From: Lophius americanus
Taxonomy: Eukaryota > Chordata > Actinopteri > Lophiiformes > Lophiidae
Assembly (NCBI GenBank): GCA_037951165.1
Contig: JBBDHG010000008.1
Coordinates: 8,214,001 to 8,278,000, forward strand
Length of the DNA stretch: 64,000 nt
Reading direction: 5' to 3'
This document shows, piece by piece, positions 45,795 to 57,645 of the stretch. Positions within the stretch are counted from its first letter, which is position 1. Every line of letters begins with the position of its first letter. The notes beneath the pieces are model-generated. The model was given only the letters and a program-made list of their open reading frames with translations. It made no database searches and had not been told where the DNA came from. A program made the position numbers and the translations under genes.

Positions 45795-47085
45795 ATAATA
45801 ATAATACATTTTATTTATTATGCACTTTACATTTGCGAGTGCTTCAAGGTAAAAGTAGATAAAAACATCCATAAAAAAGCATAATAATGATAATATGAAA
45901 AAATTAGCAAAAAAGCTGCAATGTTAATTAAAATTCATAGGTTCTGGTAAAAAGGAAAGTTTTAAGTACTTCTTTAAAAGTCTCTGTAGTCTCCACAGTA
46001 GTCTTGGATCCTTCAGGTGGTCAGGGAGGGAATGGGAGGGCTGACAGGGTCCCACAGACGAGAAAGATAAACAGAAGGTACGATCAACCATGGTGCTGAG
46101 CTTAGTTCAGAGGAGGAGGAGGGAGTTGAGGGTCAAATCTTACTCCATGGATGGTGACTGTGGAGGGGAATGTCGTGACCAGAGAAGGTAATACTGGTTA
46201 TGGAGGAAGAATGGGTCTGATGCGGGGTGCCGATTAAAATTGCTCTGGTTTTGGAGCTGTTTAACTGGAGAAAGTTGTTTTTCATCCACACCTTTATCTA
46301 CCCCAGACAAGAGCGGAGAGTTGACAGGGGAGATGATGATGACGATGAGGATTGAGAATCTGCAGAGGAACATGTGTCAGTTTTCAAGTAGATTTGCGTG
46401 TCATCAACGTAGCAGTGGAATGAGAGTCCATATCGGTTGATGACACGGCCAAGGGGGAGCATGTACAGTATGAAGAGAATTGGGCCCAGGACTGATCCGT
46501 GTGGGACCCCACAGGTGACTGTGCGCCGGGACCTTACACTTCCAAGGGAAATGTATTCTGTTCTGTCCGTGAAGTAGTATTGAAACCAGTTTGGGGCGGT
46601 GGCAGTGAGTCCAATGGTGTGATGTAGGCGGTGTAGGAGTATTCCATGGTCAACTGTCGAAGGCAGCAGACAAATCAAAGAGAATCAGGAGGGAAGGTGA
46701 ACCAGCATCTGCTGTCATCCGTAAGTTATTTGTGACTCTAAGCAGAGCTGTTTCTGTGCTGTGGGCGGAGCCAAACCAGACCGAACGGTTTCAAAGAGGT
46801 TGTTGTATTTGAGGTGGTCCTGGAGGTGGGCAGCAGCTACTTTTTCCAGAACTTTGGAGAGGAATGGGAGTTTGGAAATGGGCCTGTAATTTGCAAAAAC
46901 TTCTGGATTGAGAGTAGGTTTTTTAAGGAGTGGTCTGATTATGGCCGCTTTTGGGCAGACAAACAAAGCCAGCCTGGAGGGATTGATTTGTTACAGCTGT
47001 GATCAGGGGACTGATGGAAGACATGTTAGTATTCACTAGGGCTGTAGGAAAGGGGTCGAGGGGCACAGGTGGAGAGTTACATCGT
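45795..47085 (-). mobile_element. L2-type LINE, RT region and 3' end
   Basis: The longest LINE copy in the window. On the minus strand, frames give 'AAIIRPLLKKPTLNPEVFAN' followed by YRPISKLPFLSKVLEK, then after a frameshift 'WFQYYFTDRTEYISLGS', 'CGVPHGSVLGPILFILYMLP' and 'FHCYVDDTQIYLKT'. The YVDD box stands for the usual YADD catalytic pair of aspartates. These are hallmark L2/CR1-group reverse-transcriptase motifs. The 3' end reaches a GTAAAGTGCATAATAAATAA type terminus with AAT repeats at about 45795. Frameshifts show it is inactive, and the 5' part including the endonuclease is missing. Confidence 0.9.
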
Positions 47086-48399
47086 CGTGATGATAAACTC
47101 AACCTCTTGCCGTGATATTTCTGAGAAGCACTTTAGAAGCTGGAAGATCTCAAGCTGTTTTTCTTTCCAATTTGCCATTCTTGGATAACCACCACCAATG
47201 TGGAAATATAATTTTTCAGCTGGAGCAGATTTATTAAAAGTTGTATCGTAAGTTAAATTGACCAAACAGAAAGTCTTTAATATTTAACACAATATAAGCC
47301 AAAAAAACCCAAACAAAAAAAACCCCACCAGCATCTATTTTGAACTTTTTTACTCTAATTTTGTTTAAATAAGGACTTGCTGGCATGTAGCAACAGCCTC
47401 AGGAACCCACAGATTCACTTTAGGATTCAGCTATGAACTAACTGCCATCAAGAAAAATGCTGCAATGCCTGTTCCATGTCATTGGAACAGAGGGTGTCCA
47501 GTCCCCACATCATCAGCCCCCCACCAGTGTATCACCTAAAAGCTTTTATATGTATATAAAAAGAGTATTTTATCGAGAAGAGTGAACTAATGTTGAATGC
47601 TAACCTGCAGATTTATCTGGCTCTGGGCCCGTCATCACCCTTCAATCTGTGTGTAATCAGGAAATGCGTTCTGCAGCATCATTTTTGTAACATTTAACCA
47701 ATTTTCCCAGTATGAAAGGGATAAAAACTTCTTATTTAATCTCTCATGTCTAAGCGCTGCATTCATTAAGTGTCATGGTAAGGGTGACTATTATTGCCCG
47801 TGGCTGTATTCATGGAGGCTCGTAATAATTAAAGGCTTACAGGCTGATTAATGGGTTATTAATGTTAAATGACCCATTACATTTATACTAAATGACCATT
47901 GATGGATTACCTTGTATTTTTTTCTTCCCTTGACAGAGGAACTGTTTTTTTTCTTTAATGATAGAGGGCAATAATCCTTTATTTCACATCGTAATTGTCT
48001 TTGGCTTACACGAGAACTGATGTGGGTTTTTTTCTCTTCCTACTTCTCTTCCAAGTAGAATGTTTTTTTTTTGTTATTTGCAGGATTACTTAGTTATAGT
48101 AGTAGTATAAACTGTAAGCAATGCAAATATCAAATATATTTTTTGAAATATGTTTTTTATTATTAATTCAGAACACGATGATTTTAAAAAGTTAGTAAAT
48201 TAAACTTTTTACTGGTTGAATAAATTTTTTAAAAGCACACAGTCACAATCACACAACATTAGGTAGATCCACAAATAACACTCAGTAGACACACATCAGC
48301 TCCCCTCCTCTCCAACTCAGAATGAGGTTGCATAACACGGCTACATGTCGTGTGTTTTTTTTTTAATACATACAACAGAAGTCCAACCATAATTTCATG
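47086..48399. other. No gene recognised
   Basis: Unique sequence with a candidate conserved block at 47590-47910. Confidence 0.4.
47590..47910. other. Candidate conserved non-coding element
   Basis: The block holds 'AGCGCTGCATTCATTAAGTG', 'GGAGGCTCGTAATAATTAAA', 'GGCTGATTAATGGGTTATTA' and an 8-bp inverted repeat TAATGGGT..ACCCATTA (47849-47879). Dense homeodomain-type ATTA cores with balanced composition and no repeat match are typical of enhancers near developmental genes. Conservation cannot be checked here. Confidence 0.28.
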
Positions 48400-48620
48400 T
48401 CTGCTGGATGTTGAAGTCAAACCAACTTTGACTGTTGATGCCAACCCAATCTTCCCAAATCAGCACTCTAACATCTGCTAGATTTTGAGTCCAACATCTT
48501 TTTGATGTCACTGACTGATGTAAATTCAGTCAAGCCTTATCCAAAATTCAAACTCACAGCCCTCAGACAGTAATGTTTGGTTTCTGGATTTGTAACAGCT
48601 AACCACTCAAATCTTGTGAA
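48400..48620 (-). mobile_element. tRNA-derived SINE fragment
   Basis: On the minus strand it has an A box GAGTGGTTAGCT (48598-48609) and a B box GTGAGTTTGAA (48547-48557) with tRNA-like spacing. Its head resembles a Leu/Ser-type tRNA. Downstream it runs 'GATGTTGGACTCAAAATCTA' and GGGTTGGCATCAAC. The 3' end is uncertain. Confidence 0.5.
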
Positions 48621-49814
48621 TCAGAATTTAATAAAATACATACAAGAATTTTGAAAATGCTGTGTAATAAGGGTTTGTTCTGAAGAAACAACCTGAAGGA
48701 ATCTTTTTTTTGTTGAGCATAAAGTGCTGCAATGACAGATTTAGTCATCACAAAATCTTGATGGAGATCCTAAGCTATCCGGCTAACTCATTAATGCAGT
48801 GTCGCGCATCAGATGCTGTGTTTTTGATTGCTTGTGTGTCTGTTTGTTTTTATAGGTATCAATGCATATTATGTGCAAGTAATTGTTGAAAAAACCTCCC
48901 TAATAAGGCATGTTTCTGGGTTCAGAGTGCTGGTACAGTACCGTAGAGTGACAAAGAATAATCAGGCTATAGATCACACGATGGTATAGAAAGAAACCAA
49001 ACAATGGCATGTCTAACATAATCGAATGTGCTTTATAAAGGTTAAGAGTTAATATGACCTCAGAGCCCAGAGGGTACAAACATTTTTTTTGCATAAAAGC
49101 ATTTTTTTTTTTTAATCTTGTGCGCACAACCTATCATCTTTTGAAAACAAGATAAATTCAGCATGGTAAAGTCATGTACGTTCTTGGAAAACCAATAGCT
49201 GGCTGTCCTTCAGTATGCACATCTAATGATTTCTGCTGATGATGATCCCATATCTTTGTGCAATAAGAGTTAGAATTTCACCGTGTGACTTATTTTTATG
49301 TAATCTGATTGTATTTGAATTGAGCTAGCGGCTGTTTAATTGCTGCGTTTCCAGCTCCTCTCACGTGACGTATTTTCGGCTGCAGCTGAGTCAAAAAGGA
49401 CTCTTATTATTTATCCTTTTATTTCATGTGAACATTCTCAAAACCCCGTGTTTGGCAATATTCTCATTCATATGTTAATATATTTGTTAGAAATAGATTG
49501 TCTACAATTCGTGGTAAGGGTGTCTCCCATGTACTATAGTTCCTACATAGTCATTGTTGCACAGGGGGTATGTATGAGTGAAACACACCTTGGACACAAA
49601 TGTTAGTATAGCATTTAGTGTCCCTCAAAAAAAAGATGCTGCGCTCATGCTGGTGAGTTGTGTCACCTTCTCTCTCCCTCAAGTCATGCTAGTGATGTTA
49701 AAAGTGATACGTTTCAGTTTTAAGTGTATGAAACACAAATATATTTATTTAGTGATGTTTTATTACATATTGGAATGATTTCATCAGTAAAAAACAAACT
49801 TTATTTGTTTTGAT
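48621..49814. other. No gene recognised
   Basis: Unique AT-rich sequence with poly-T runs at about 49083 and 49105. Confidence 0.4.
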
Positions 49815-50953
49815 GCCGATTGGGACTCTCTTTTTCCCGGAACCCGGCTGGCAATTAAAACCCAAAAGGTGGGGAAGCCGGCGCCGAGCTTCATCGCCGC
49901 CTAGCTTCATCGCCGCCTAGCTTCATCGCCGCCTAGCTTCATCGCCGCCTAGCTTCATCGCCGCCTAGCTTCATCGTCGCCTAGCTCTTCGTCTTCACCG
50001 CTGCCCAGCTCTTTTTCCTCGCCGCTGCCCAGCTCTTCGTCCTCGCCGCTGCCCAGCTCTTCGTCCTCGCCGCTGCCCAGCTCTTCGTCCTCGCCGCTGC
50101 CCAGCTCTTCGTGCTCCCCGCTGCCCAGCTCTTCGTGCTCCCCGCTGCCCAGCTCCTCGTCCTCCCCGCTGCCCAGTGCCGTGGTGGACCCGCTGACCAG
50201 CGCCGTGGAGGACCCGCTGCCCAGCACTGTGGAGGTTCAGGTTGGAATTCTTGTGAATTCGGCGCTCAAATACCCAGAGACTCTCGTTCCTAGTGCTCCC
50301 GAGACTCCCGTTCCTAGTGCTCCCGAGACTCCGGTTCCTAGTGCTCCCCAGACTCCCGTTCCTAGACTCCCGTTCCTAGTGCTCCCGAGACTCCCGTTCC
50401 TAGTGCTCCCAAGACTCCCCTACCCAGTCGTCCCGTGATTCCTCTCCCGACTTCTCCCGTGATTCCTCCCATGCTCCCCGGTTCCCTAGGTCCCAACTCT
50501 CTGGCCCCGGTTCCCCAGACCCTGACTCAGAGCCCTTCACTGCCTCTTGTTTCTGGTTGGACTCCGCCCGCTGTCAGCCAGAGAGCCCAGAGAGGTTTAG
50601 TCCTCATTGCCTGCTCCTAGATGCACCTCGCCGCAGGACACCGGAGAAGCATCTCCTTCGCCATCTTGCCCGCTGTCCTCCGGCTCGGACTCTGGAGGGT
50701 TTTTTCCACTTTCACTACCGGCGGCTTCGTGACCTGGTTCGCCTCCATGGGCGACCTCCGCCTCCTGGTGACCTGGTTCGACTCCACGGGCGACCGCCTC
50801 CTCGGGCTCCTTGACCGGGTTCACTTTCAAAAGCGCCTTCCTCCTCGACCCCCAGAGTGGTCACTCTGGTGCTGCCTGGCTCCGGCCCTGCCTTCAGGTC
50901 GTCCACCGGACAGTATAGGTTTGCTGGACCGGGCTCGTTGAATTTTTTTTATT
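49815..50953 (+). mobile_element. Ty3/Gypsy-type 3' internal region, LTR lost
   Basis: This GC-rich block ends 'GACAGTATAGGTTTGCTGGA' then CCGGGCTCGTTGAATTTTTTTT, matching the internal region and first 14 bases or so of the LTR at 9076-9077 on the minus strand. The rest of the LTR is missing. In the forward frame it encodes Ser/Pro-rich repeats (SSSSSPLP) followed by 'VDPLTSAVEDPLPSTVEVQV' and 'PSAPETPVPSAPETPVPSAP'. The frame is broken by repeat-length changes. I infer a region between pol and the 3' LTR. GC content is far above the surroundings. Confidence 0.7.
49888..50223 (+). repeat. Two nested minisatellites (16-bp and 24-bp units)
   Basis: Six copies of GCTTCATCGCCGCCTA (16 bp, 49888-49983) are followed by about ten copies of a 24-bp unit beginning GCTCTTCGTCCTCGCCGCTG (49984-50223). 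The 24-bp unit keeps frame (8 codons: Ser-rich plus PLP); the 16-bp unit does not. On the minus strand it gives an acidic GSGEDEEL repeat, a shadow frame. Confidence 0.92.
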
Positions 50954-51814
50954 TAATGTACGATCGGTCTTCCTCAGGCGAATCTTTTGAACCAATTGAT
51001 TGATATTTCAAATTGAAAATCACAATTTGTAAGCTCTGCTCAGTCCATTATATGTTTAATTGCGGCTTTGTCCATACAGATACAAATATGGATGAACAGT
51101 AGATCATTTTGTGCAGACAAGATGGGTTTTTTTTCTTGAGGGACTCCAGGGGCTCCATATAACCTTGCTGACATAAAACAGACAACCAGAAAACTTAATG
51201 GAGGTGTAAAGAAAAAAAGGAATGCACAAAGAATTTCTTGCAATTAGCATGTGTCACTTGATGCAGAGCCAGTGGAAATATGGTGAAATGAAAATAGCCT
51301 CATACTTTGGTCATGTCATCACAATCCACCCACTATTACTAATACGTCTAGATCTGTTCGGCAACCAACATTGTGTAGCTCAGATGATGATATGATTCCA
51401 AAATAAAACAAAATAAGGGAGTATGTTCAGTATTATTACATATGAACATAAAATTGAATATACTTTATGGTTCTGGAGGTTTGAGCCATCATTCTTCTTT
51501 TTTTTTTCATGCCATGCGAAATTTTAATGAATTACACAAAATGTATGATGACAATTGGGAGAAACTCTGAATTTAATGCAAGTTTAATGGTCTTATAATA
51601 ATTGATAGAATTATTGAATAATTATTGATTGAATAATTGATAATGATGTGATCTTGTGTCCTGTGACATTGCTTATCAAATACACTGTGCTTGCGAAACC
51701 AGAACAAAGGTAGATTCTAAAAGTGTTACCTTAACTGGATGTCAGGTACCTGACCTTTCAATCATTTATGATTCTGAGTGTCTGATTCTCAGCCAGTTAT
51801 TTCTGTCCATGCTA
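50954..51814. other. No gene recognised
   Basis: AT-rich unique sequence following the Gypsy-type block. Confidence 0.4.
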
Positions 51815-51998
51815 CAATCCAAAGACGGCAGAACTGCGGAGCATTGAAGCTCTGGAATGACCAGCCAGCACTGTACAAAGTTTACGACTTGAAATATAAC
51901 TATTGACAATCCAAAGACGGCAGAACTGCGGAGCATTGAAGCTCTGGAATTACCAGCCAGCACTGTACAAAGTTTACGACTTGAAATATAACTATTGA
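51815..51998. repeat. 92-bp tandem duplication
   Basis: 51815-51906 and 51907-51998 are the same apart from one substitution seen by eye (GGAATGACC versus GGAATTACC). The near-identity indicates a recent event. Confidence 0.92.
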
Positions 51999-52540
51999 TA
52001 ATTTCTTTAATTTGACTATGTATATTAGTCAAGAAAAAATTATTTGTCTGAGACACCCTCTCTACATTTAAAAGTAGGCTTAAAACCTTCCTTTTTGATA
52101 AAGCTTCTAATTAAGGCTGGCATAAGCTAGCTCTTAGATATGCTGCTATAGGTTTAGACTGCTAGGGGATCTCTCATGATGCAGTGAGCTTTTCTCTCTT
52201 CCTCGCTCACTCCCCCTCTTCATACATCCCACTCACTTTAATGCATGTTACTGGATTAATGCATGTTACTAACTTGACTTCTTCCCTGGATTCTTTGTGC
52301 TTTTTCTTCCTGCAAGATATGGACCTGCTCGATGTCCACTGATTACAAGATGATCATGATGATGATTACGATTAGCTATTGCTAAATGTTATATTATTAT
52401 TAGTGCTACCAACCTGGGATCCTCCTGCTGCTGCAGGAGGAGAAGGGGAAGAAAGAAGATCCCCATATCATGATATCAATGCTGCTTTTTACCCCGTATG
52501 TCTCCCCTGTCTATATAAAAATTGATTGATTGATTGAAGT
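51815..52540 (+). mobile_element. LINE 3' end with (TTGA)n tail
   Basis: After the duplication comes a LINE-type end: 'AAAACCTTCCTTTTTGATAA', AGCTTCTAATTAAGG, 'GCTGCTATAGGTTTAGACTG', 'GGGGATCTCTCATGATGCAG', TGAGCTTTTCTCTC. It closes with CTATATAAAAATTGATTGATTGA. The same kind of 3' UTR ends many fish LINE copies. No reverse-transcriptase motif remains, so the clade is not assigned. Confidence 0.6.
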
Positions 52541-52727
52541 ACTTAGCTATTCTATATAAACTGTAAGTAAAATCCCCTTCCTACCTGAAAATAATGTTAC
52601 TAACAACAACAGTTTAAAAAAAAAAACTACATTTTTCCCATATTTCCATATGTCCATATTACTTAATTAACAAGAGCAATGCCCAAGCACACACCAGTCC
52701 CACACCCACACCCACACCCACACTCAC

Positions 52728-53335
52728 CGCATGCAGAGGGAGGAGTACCAGGACTTTATAGAACTTTATAACAATATTTAAGTGTAACTCAGGCTCCCTG
52801 CCAGGAAAAAAACAAAAAACAATCAGAAGCAATCAGGAACAGGAACACACATGCAAGTGGTTAAACGAGCAAAATAATCGATAGAAAACAATTAATTGTT
52901 AGCAAACAGAGAAAAGGTAATGATAAACTAAATATAAATTTGAAGAAAATGGCAAATAAGTTCGAAACTTAGTCTTAAACATGTTAAAACATTGTTTACG
53001 ATGGCTAACACTTTACAATAGTTAAAAAAACATACAAGTCCAAATACCTACTATAAAAAAAGTAATTTGCCAAAGCATGCAAAGAGCTGCATATCCACAG
53101 CATGGACCAAGTATACGTAGCACAGCATTGTGTATGTGAACTGAGCCTTACATACCAAACGCAGGGCTTCACAACAAGGACGAGAAGGCTGAGCAGGAGT
53201 CGACATCACCGGTAGTTAAAAGCAGGCAGGCAAAAAGCATGGCAAAGCAAAGCTTTGATGGACCACTGCCTGGATCTGCAGGGAGACAAATGTAAGGTGA
53301 GCGGAAATGACGCAATTGCTTGCTGTCAGGGGGAG
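52728..53335 (-). other. Possible two-exon non-coding transcript
   Basis: If the promoter at 53361-53392 is real, a first exon could end at 53156 before GTATGTAAGG. An intron of about 358 nt could end in TTTTTCCTGGCAG at 52798, with a 70-nt exon to 52728 followed by GTGAGTGTGG. No long open frame follows this path. It might also be an unrecognised LTR. Confidence 0.2.
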
Positions 53336-53360
53336 AAGGAGGCTCAGAGAAGAGCTACCG

Positions 53361-53392
53361 CTATTTATATTAAACCAAAGTTATCTGATTGG
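53361..53392 (-). promoter_or_regulatory. Possible CCAAT/TATA promoter
   Basis: On the minus strand, CCAAT (53388-53392) is followed after about 17 bases by ATATAAATAG (53361-53370). A start would fall near 53335. This spacing is promoter-like and also found in LTRs. There is no direct evidence of transcription. Confidence 0.25.
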
Positions 53393-53989
53393 CTGTTGAT
53401 TGCCATATAATTAACTAATACAGGAACACATTCCCTGCAGTCATCCAACTAAACTATTGTCATATTAAAATTTTTACATATTCTAGATGGCAAAGGAGTA
53501 TTTCTTAAATCCGGGTTATTACAGTTGCTGTGCTGTAGCTAATAGGACCCTGAGGTGTTTTTTTAAATAAAATATGTGTTTTTCTTTGCACATCTCTTCC
53601 TGATGGACTTCCAGTCCTCTGAGCTGCTTTTCCGGATCTCCAGCGAGCAGCTTGACAACCTTTAGCCCAACCAAGGAAAATTCCATTATGGGCTGTTAGG
53701 ACATGAGTAATGGCAGGTCTCTGGTTAACTAGCTCAGAGGGAAGCAGACTGATGCTTGGCCATCAGGTTGTTGCAGAGACATATTTGGCTTGTTTTCGCA
53801 GCTCTCCTCTGTGGTTCATGCCTGACGCGGCAGTGAGGAGATTCTTCCTATGCTGACCTCCAACCATCGTCAAGAGAATCTGCTCGGAATGCCCAACATG
53901 TGTTTGTGAGGCGCTTCCCAACTAAGCACCCAATGTTTCTTTCGTCCTTTTAGTCTCATTTAAAAAACTTTGATGTTATTTTTGAACTG

Positions 53990-54840
53990 CATCCGATGAC
54001 AATATAAAATCTCTGTCTCGCACAAGCTTCTACCATCTCAGAAATATTGCCAGACTGAGGTCAATTGTATCCAAGCCTGAGCTAGACATGATCGTCCGTG
54101 CCTTTGTGTCCTCTCGTCTGGATTACTAAAACTCTCTTTTCCCTTGTCTTAACAAATCTTCTTTACATCGTCTTCAGTTAGTTCAGAATGCAGCTGCAAG
54201 GCTGATAACCGGAGCCAGACTGGCATCACACCCATCCCATATTCTTTACTTTAGTTTCCTATCAATTTCAGATTTCAGTTCAAGATTCTCATTCTTACAT
54301 TTAGAGCCCTTCATGGTCACAGACCTGAGTTTATTTGTGACTCTCTTCATCCCTTCACCTCCAGTAGGTCCTTTCAGTCTGCTGACCAGTGCCTACCGAC
54401 AGCCAGACACTCCAATGAAAAACAAAAGGAGATCAGGTGTTCGAAGTTGTTTCCCCTACTTTTCATTCCATCAGGCATACGGTCTGCATCTTCCACTGAC
54501 ATTTTTAAAAAGCTACTGAAGACAGAACTAGCCTTTATTACGACTTAAAATGTTTTGTTTCTATCTAGGGTGCTGAATTTGGTGCTGTAGTCCTTGTATG
54601 CATGAAACTCATTTAATTTGTATTCCTTGCTGTTATTTGAGTCTTACACAAATGTAATTTATTGTCATTTGTGACTATCTTGTGTAAAATCTATTTGTAT
54701 ATTATATTTTCCTTGTTTTTATCGGTTGTATTTCTTCATGGATTGTTCTTTTATATTTGTGGAGCACATTTTGAAATTATTTACGTGAAAAGGGCTGTAC
54801 CAAATGAATGTATTACTACTATAATTATTAAAGAACCTTC
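53990..54840 (+). mobile_element. L2-type LINE fragment
   Basis: Frames give 'SFYHLRNIARLRSIVSKPEL', 'FVSSRLDY*NSLF' with an in-frame stop where the family has Cys, 'LVQNAAARLITGARLASHPS', and later 'HPFTSSRSFQSADQC'. These are the L2 reverse-transcriptase C-terminal motifs in order. A 3' UTR with 'GGGCTGTACCAAATGAATGT' and ATTACTACT follows. It is 5'-truncated, with frameshifts. Confidence 0.88.
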
Positions 54841-57329
54841 GGTAAAACATCAAAGGTTTTTAATAATAATAGTAATAATATTTAGGCTGTTTTTTTTTTT
54901 TATACATTTGATTTTGCCTTTATAAGCCCCATTAAATAAAGTTTAACCAGTGTTTTGGTATCCAACGTGACAATTATTTCTTCATTTTAACACACTTTAC
55001 TAACATTATGAACCAAAAACAACAAAAAAATGCCATATTTACAGATTTGATAGACATCTCATAAGAGGGTGAACTGGCTCTGAAGCTGAAAAGCAGTCAA
55101 ATAGAAAAAAAATCAAAATAAATGGAAGGAAGTGTTGGTGGTGGCGGAGGAAGTTCAAGGCTGAAAATCAATCTTTCTCTGTTTCTGTGTTTGTAGTTTG
55201 ATTTGTTTGAAACTATTTGATTAAAGTGGCCGGTTGACTTAAATTCAGAACAAAAGCTCGGTTGCATTTGCTTATCATTCTCTTTGAAGTCCTTTACCCA
55301 TCCAGCTACGCTCCTTCCTGGAGTCACAGCTGTTTTCATCATCTTTTCATTCTTTGAAAGGGGAGAAAAACTGCCACAATCTCATTACTTTCACAATTAT
55401 TTCAGTGGCTGTCAGAAAATAAGACCTAATCACAATCAAAAAAGGGAAAAATGTTATCATTTGATCAGATTTTGATCTGGCAGCGCCTCGTCGTCGTTCA
55501 AACACCACCGGAGAGACTTGATTTCCTTTACTGTTTCTTTCAAAGGATCCTTTCATGTGTAGATTTTTTGACATTATTCATAAGTCAATTTGACTGGTTG
55601 CATGGAGCAATGTCAAGGAAGGTAAAGCATATTAGAGGCAGAGTACAGTCAACATTTACTACAAAAAATATCCATCATGAGGGAGTCGTTTAATCCTTCA
55701 CTGAGTCAGAGAAGCTTCTTTATCCTCAGAAAAACTGAAAAGCGACAGAAGAAAAAGGAACGGCTTCAAATGCCAATTAATTAACGTGATTCAAGGATTT
55801 TATTTAATTGACTTAAACATGAAAGGGAATCTGCCTCAGAAAATATCAGAATAAACTGACGCAAGGATTGTGGAAAACTGGTGAGTTTCTGTCCCCTTGT
55901 CATCCTTATTTCAGACTTTTCCATCTCATTTTTATATAAACACAATATTTGACAAGGATTTGAAAAACATAGTGAAATAATCAATTTTTTATCCGAAATC
56001 GGGATTTTTTTTTGTTATTTTCATTGATGACCATTTACGTCGCCCCAAAACACTCACATTAAACAATGGTAGTTGCTGATGGTTCATTACTTCACAGCAC
56101 TTTTAACCCATTAGAAATCATGGTGACACAGGTGTCGAAAAAAACATTAAAATGCTCAAAATGAAGTTCTTTATAAAGCTTTATCCTTCATTTTTTTAGT
56201 CATGAATTGCAAATTGCCAGCCGTTTTTTTGTTACCAAATGTAAATATCAGTCGATTTATGATTTGTAATGCTTGAATAACATGCCATCAGTTACATTAA
56301 ACAAGTTCTGTCAACATATTTTGAAGAATGTAATAAAGAATAAAATTGTATTGATAGATCAATTAAGATCTTTCTTGTGATCCATAATATCCTCGAGCTT
56401 TTGCGGATAATAATAGAACCGCATATGCAAGATGAGACCAGGAAAGAAGTTTTGGCAGACGTAAATATTTAAAAATGTCTTTAATGTGTTACTCTGTTAA
56501 ATAGCTAATGTCAAGTTTCTCATTATTTAGTTATAACCCAACTAACTTTGTTTACTTCTTCTTACCACTATTTGTCTTCTCCACTCATTACTCCCTTTGA
56601 TCTCTCTTCTTCGCTCTTTTGCGCCTGCCCTCTCATCTCAGGCCTTTTAAGTGTCCTCTTCCTCTGCCTCAACTCATTAGCAGTCCCTCTTCTATCGCAG
56701 TAATAGCTGTTGTTATGAAAGTGAAATAAATCACACACAGCACTAACAGGAGGGTAATTGCTGCAGTAGGTGGATGATCAATAGCTGTCTGTTAAAAGTA
56801 GAGAAGGACAGAGGGGTATTGCCATTTAACTTTGATAATGATCATGTCTAACCTCATTTCCTGTTTCTAAAAAGATGTTAGACTGGTTGCCTCAGTGTAA
56901 AAGTAGACGATAAAAACGTCTGAACATGGGAAAGTCGGGTCCTGAGAGAAACCACCACCAGTTTTCGGTGAATAAACTCCACCGTTCTTCTTAGAGCCTT
57001 GACTTGAAACTCATCCAGTCAACACTAGACCTCATGAGCCATCATTGGTTTTTGACATCACTGATGCTTCTGAGACTGAATGGAAAATCCTGAAGCTTGT
57101 TCAACATCTGCTGGGTCAGAGAAGGAACGCATGGTCAGATGGCCACATACCTTTGGAAAAACATATTTTTAAATTGTCGTATTGTACGCATTCTGTACAC
57201 AATGGAATGTAAAACATCACAAATCTACAATTTGGCCTTCAATAAAAACCTTTTCAAAATATGTTCTCGATAGTAAGATGATTTCTTAGGTTATATACAG
57301 ACTTTAATATATATATATATCTCCAAGTA
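54841..57329. other. No gene recognised
   Basis: Unique AT-rich sequence. Short frames, including minus-strand ones around 55097-55574, have no motifs. Confidence 0.4.
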
Positions 57330-57522
57330 CCACCTTTATGACCCATGTAAAATACATTATATTCATTTCATTCATCATAGTATTTTGATAGTGTTATAAG
57401 TTTTTGAAATAATCCTATTTAATTTAGTAAAAGTAGGCAATTTCAGATATTCCCCCGAGTACCACTAGAGTGAGCCTGTCTACCACTAGTAGTATGCGTA
57501 ACATAGTTTAAGAACCACTGAT
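57330..57522. mobile_element. hAT-like MITE terminus (possible)
   Basis: 'CCCGAGTACCACTAGAGTGA', then 'GTAACATAGTTTAAGAACCA' and CTG resemble the ends of short hAT-type elements whose termini read CAGTGGTTCTCAAACT. The opposite terminus was not found, so the left boundary is a guess. Confidence 0.35.
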
Positions 57523-57645
57523 CAAGGATATTAAGTGCCGGAGAACGGGAATGGAAACAAGAGACTTAATTATATTGTTATTATTATCCGATATAGTACC
57601 ACTGCTTTCAAGTAAGATTGACATTTAAGCTGAAAATAGGAATAT

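Larger units (their letters stand above)
52541..53989. other. Unique stretch with promoter- and splice-like signals
   Basis: No known gene. The minus strand carries a CCAAT/TATA pair near 53361-53392 and splice-like sites at 53155 (donor), 52798 (acceptor) and 52727 (donor), listed separately. A (CACACC)n run lies at 52698-52725. Confidence 0.4.

Noticed and set aside
49888..50223. CRISPR-like regular repeats
   Set aside because: The units are directly adjacent with no unique spacers, and the setting is a eukaryotic retroelement.
49955..50227. Acidic GSGEDEEL repeat protein on the minus strand
   Set aside because: It is antisense to the Gypsy-type region and is produced by the 24-bp minisatellite. 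The forward Ser/Pro frame fits the element's orientation.
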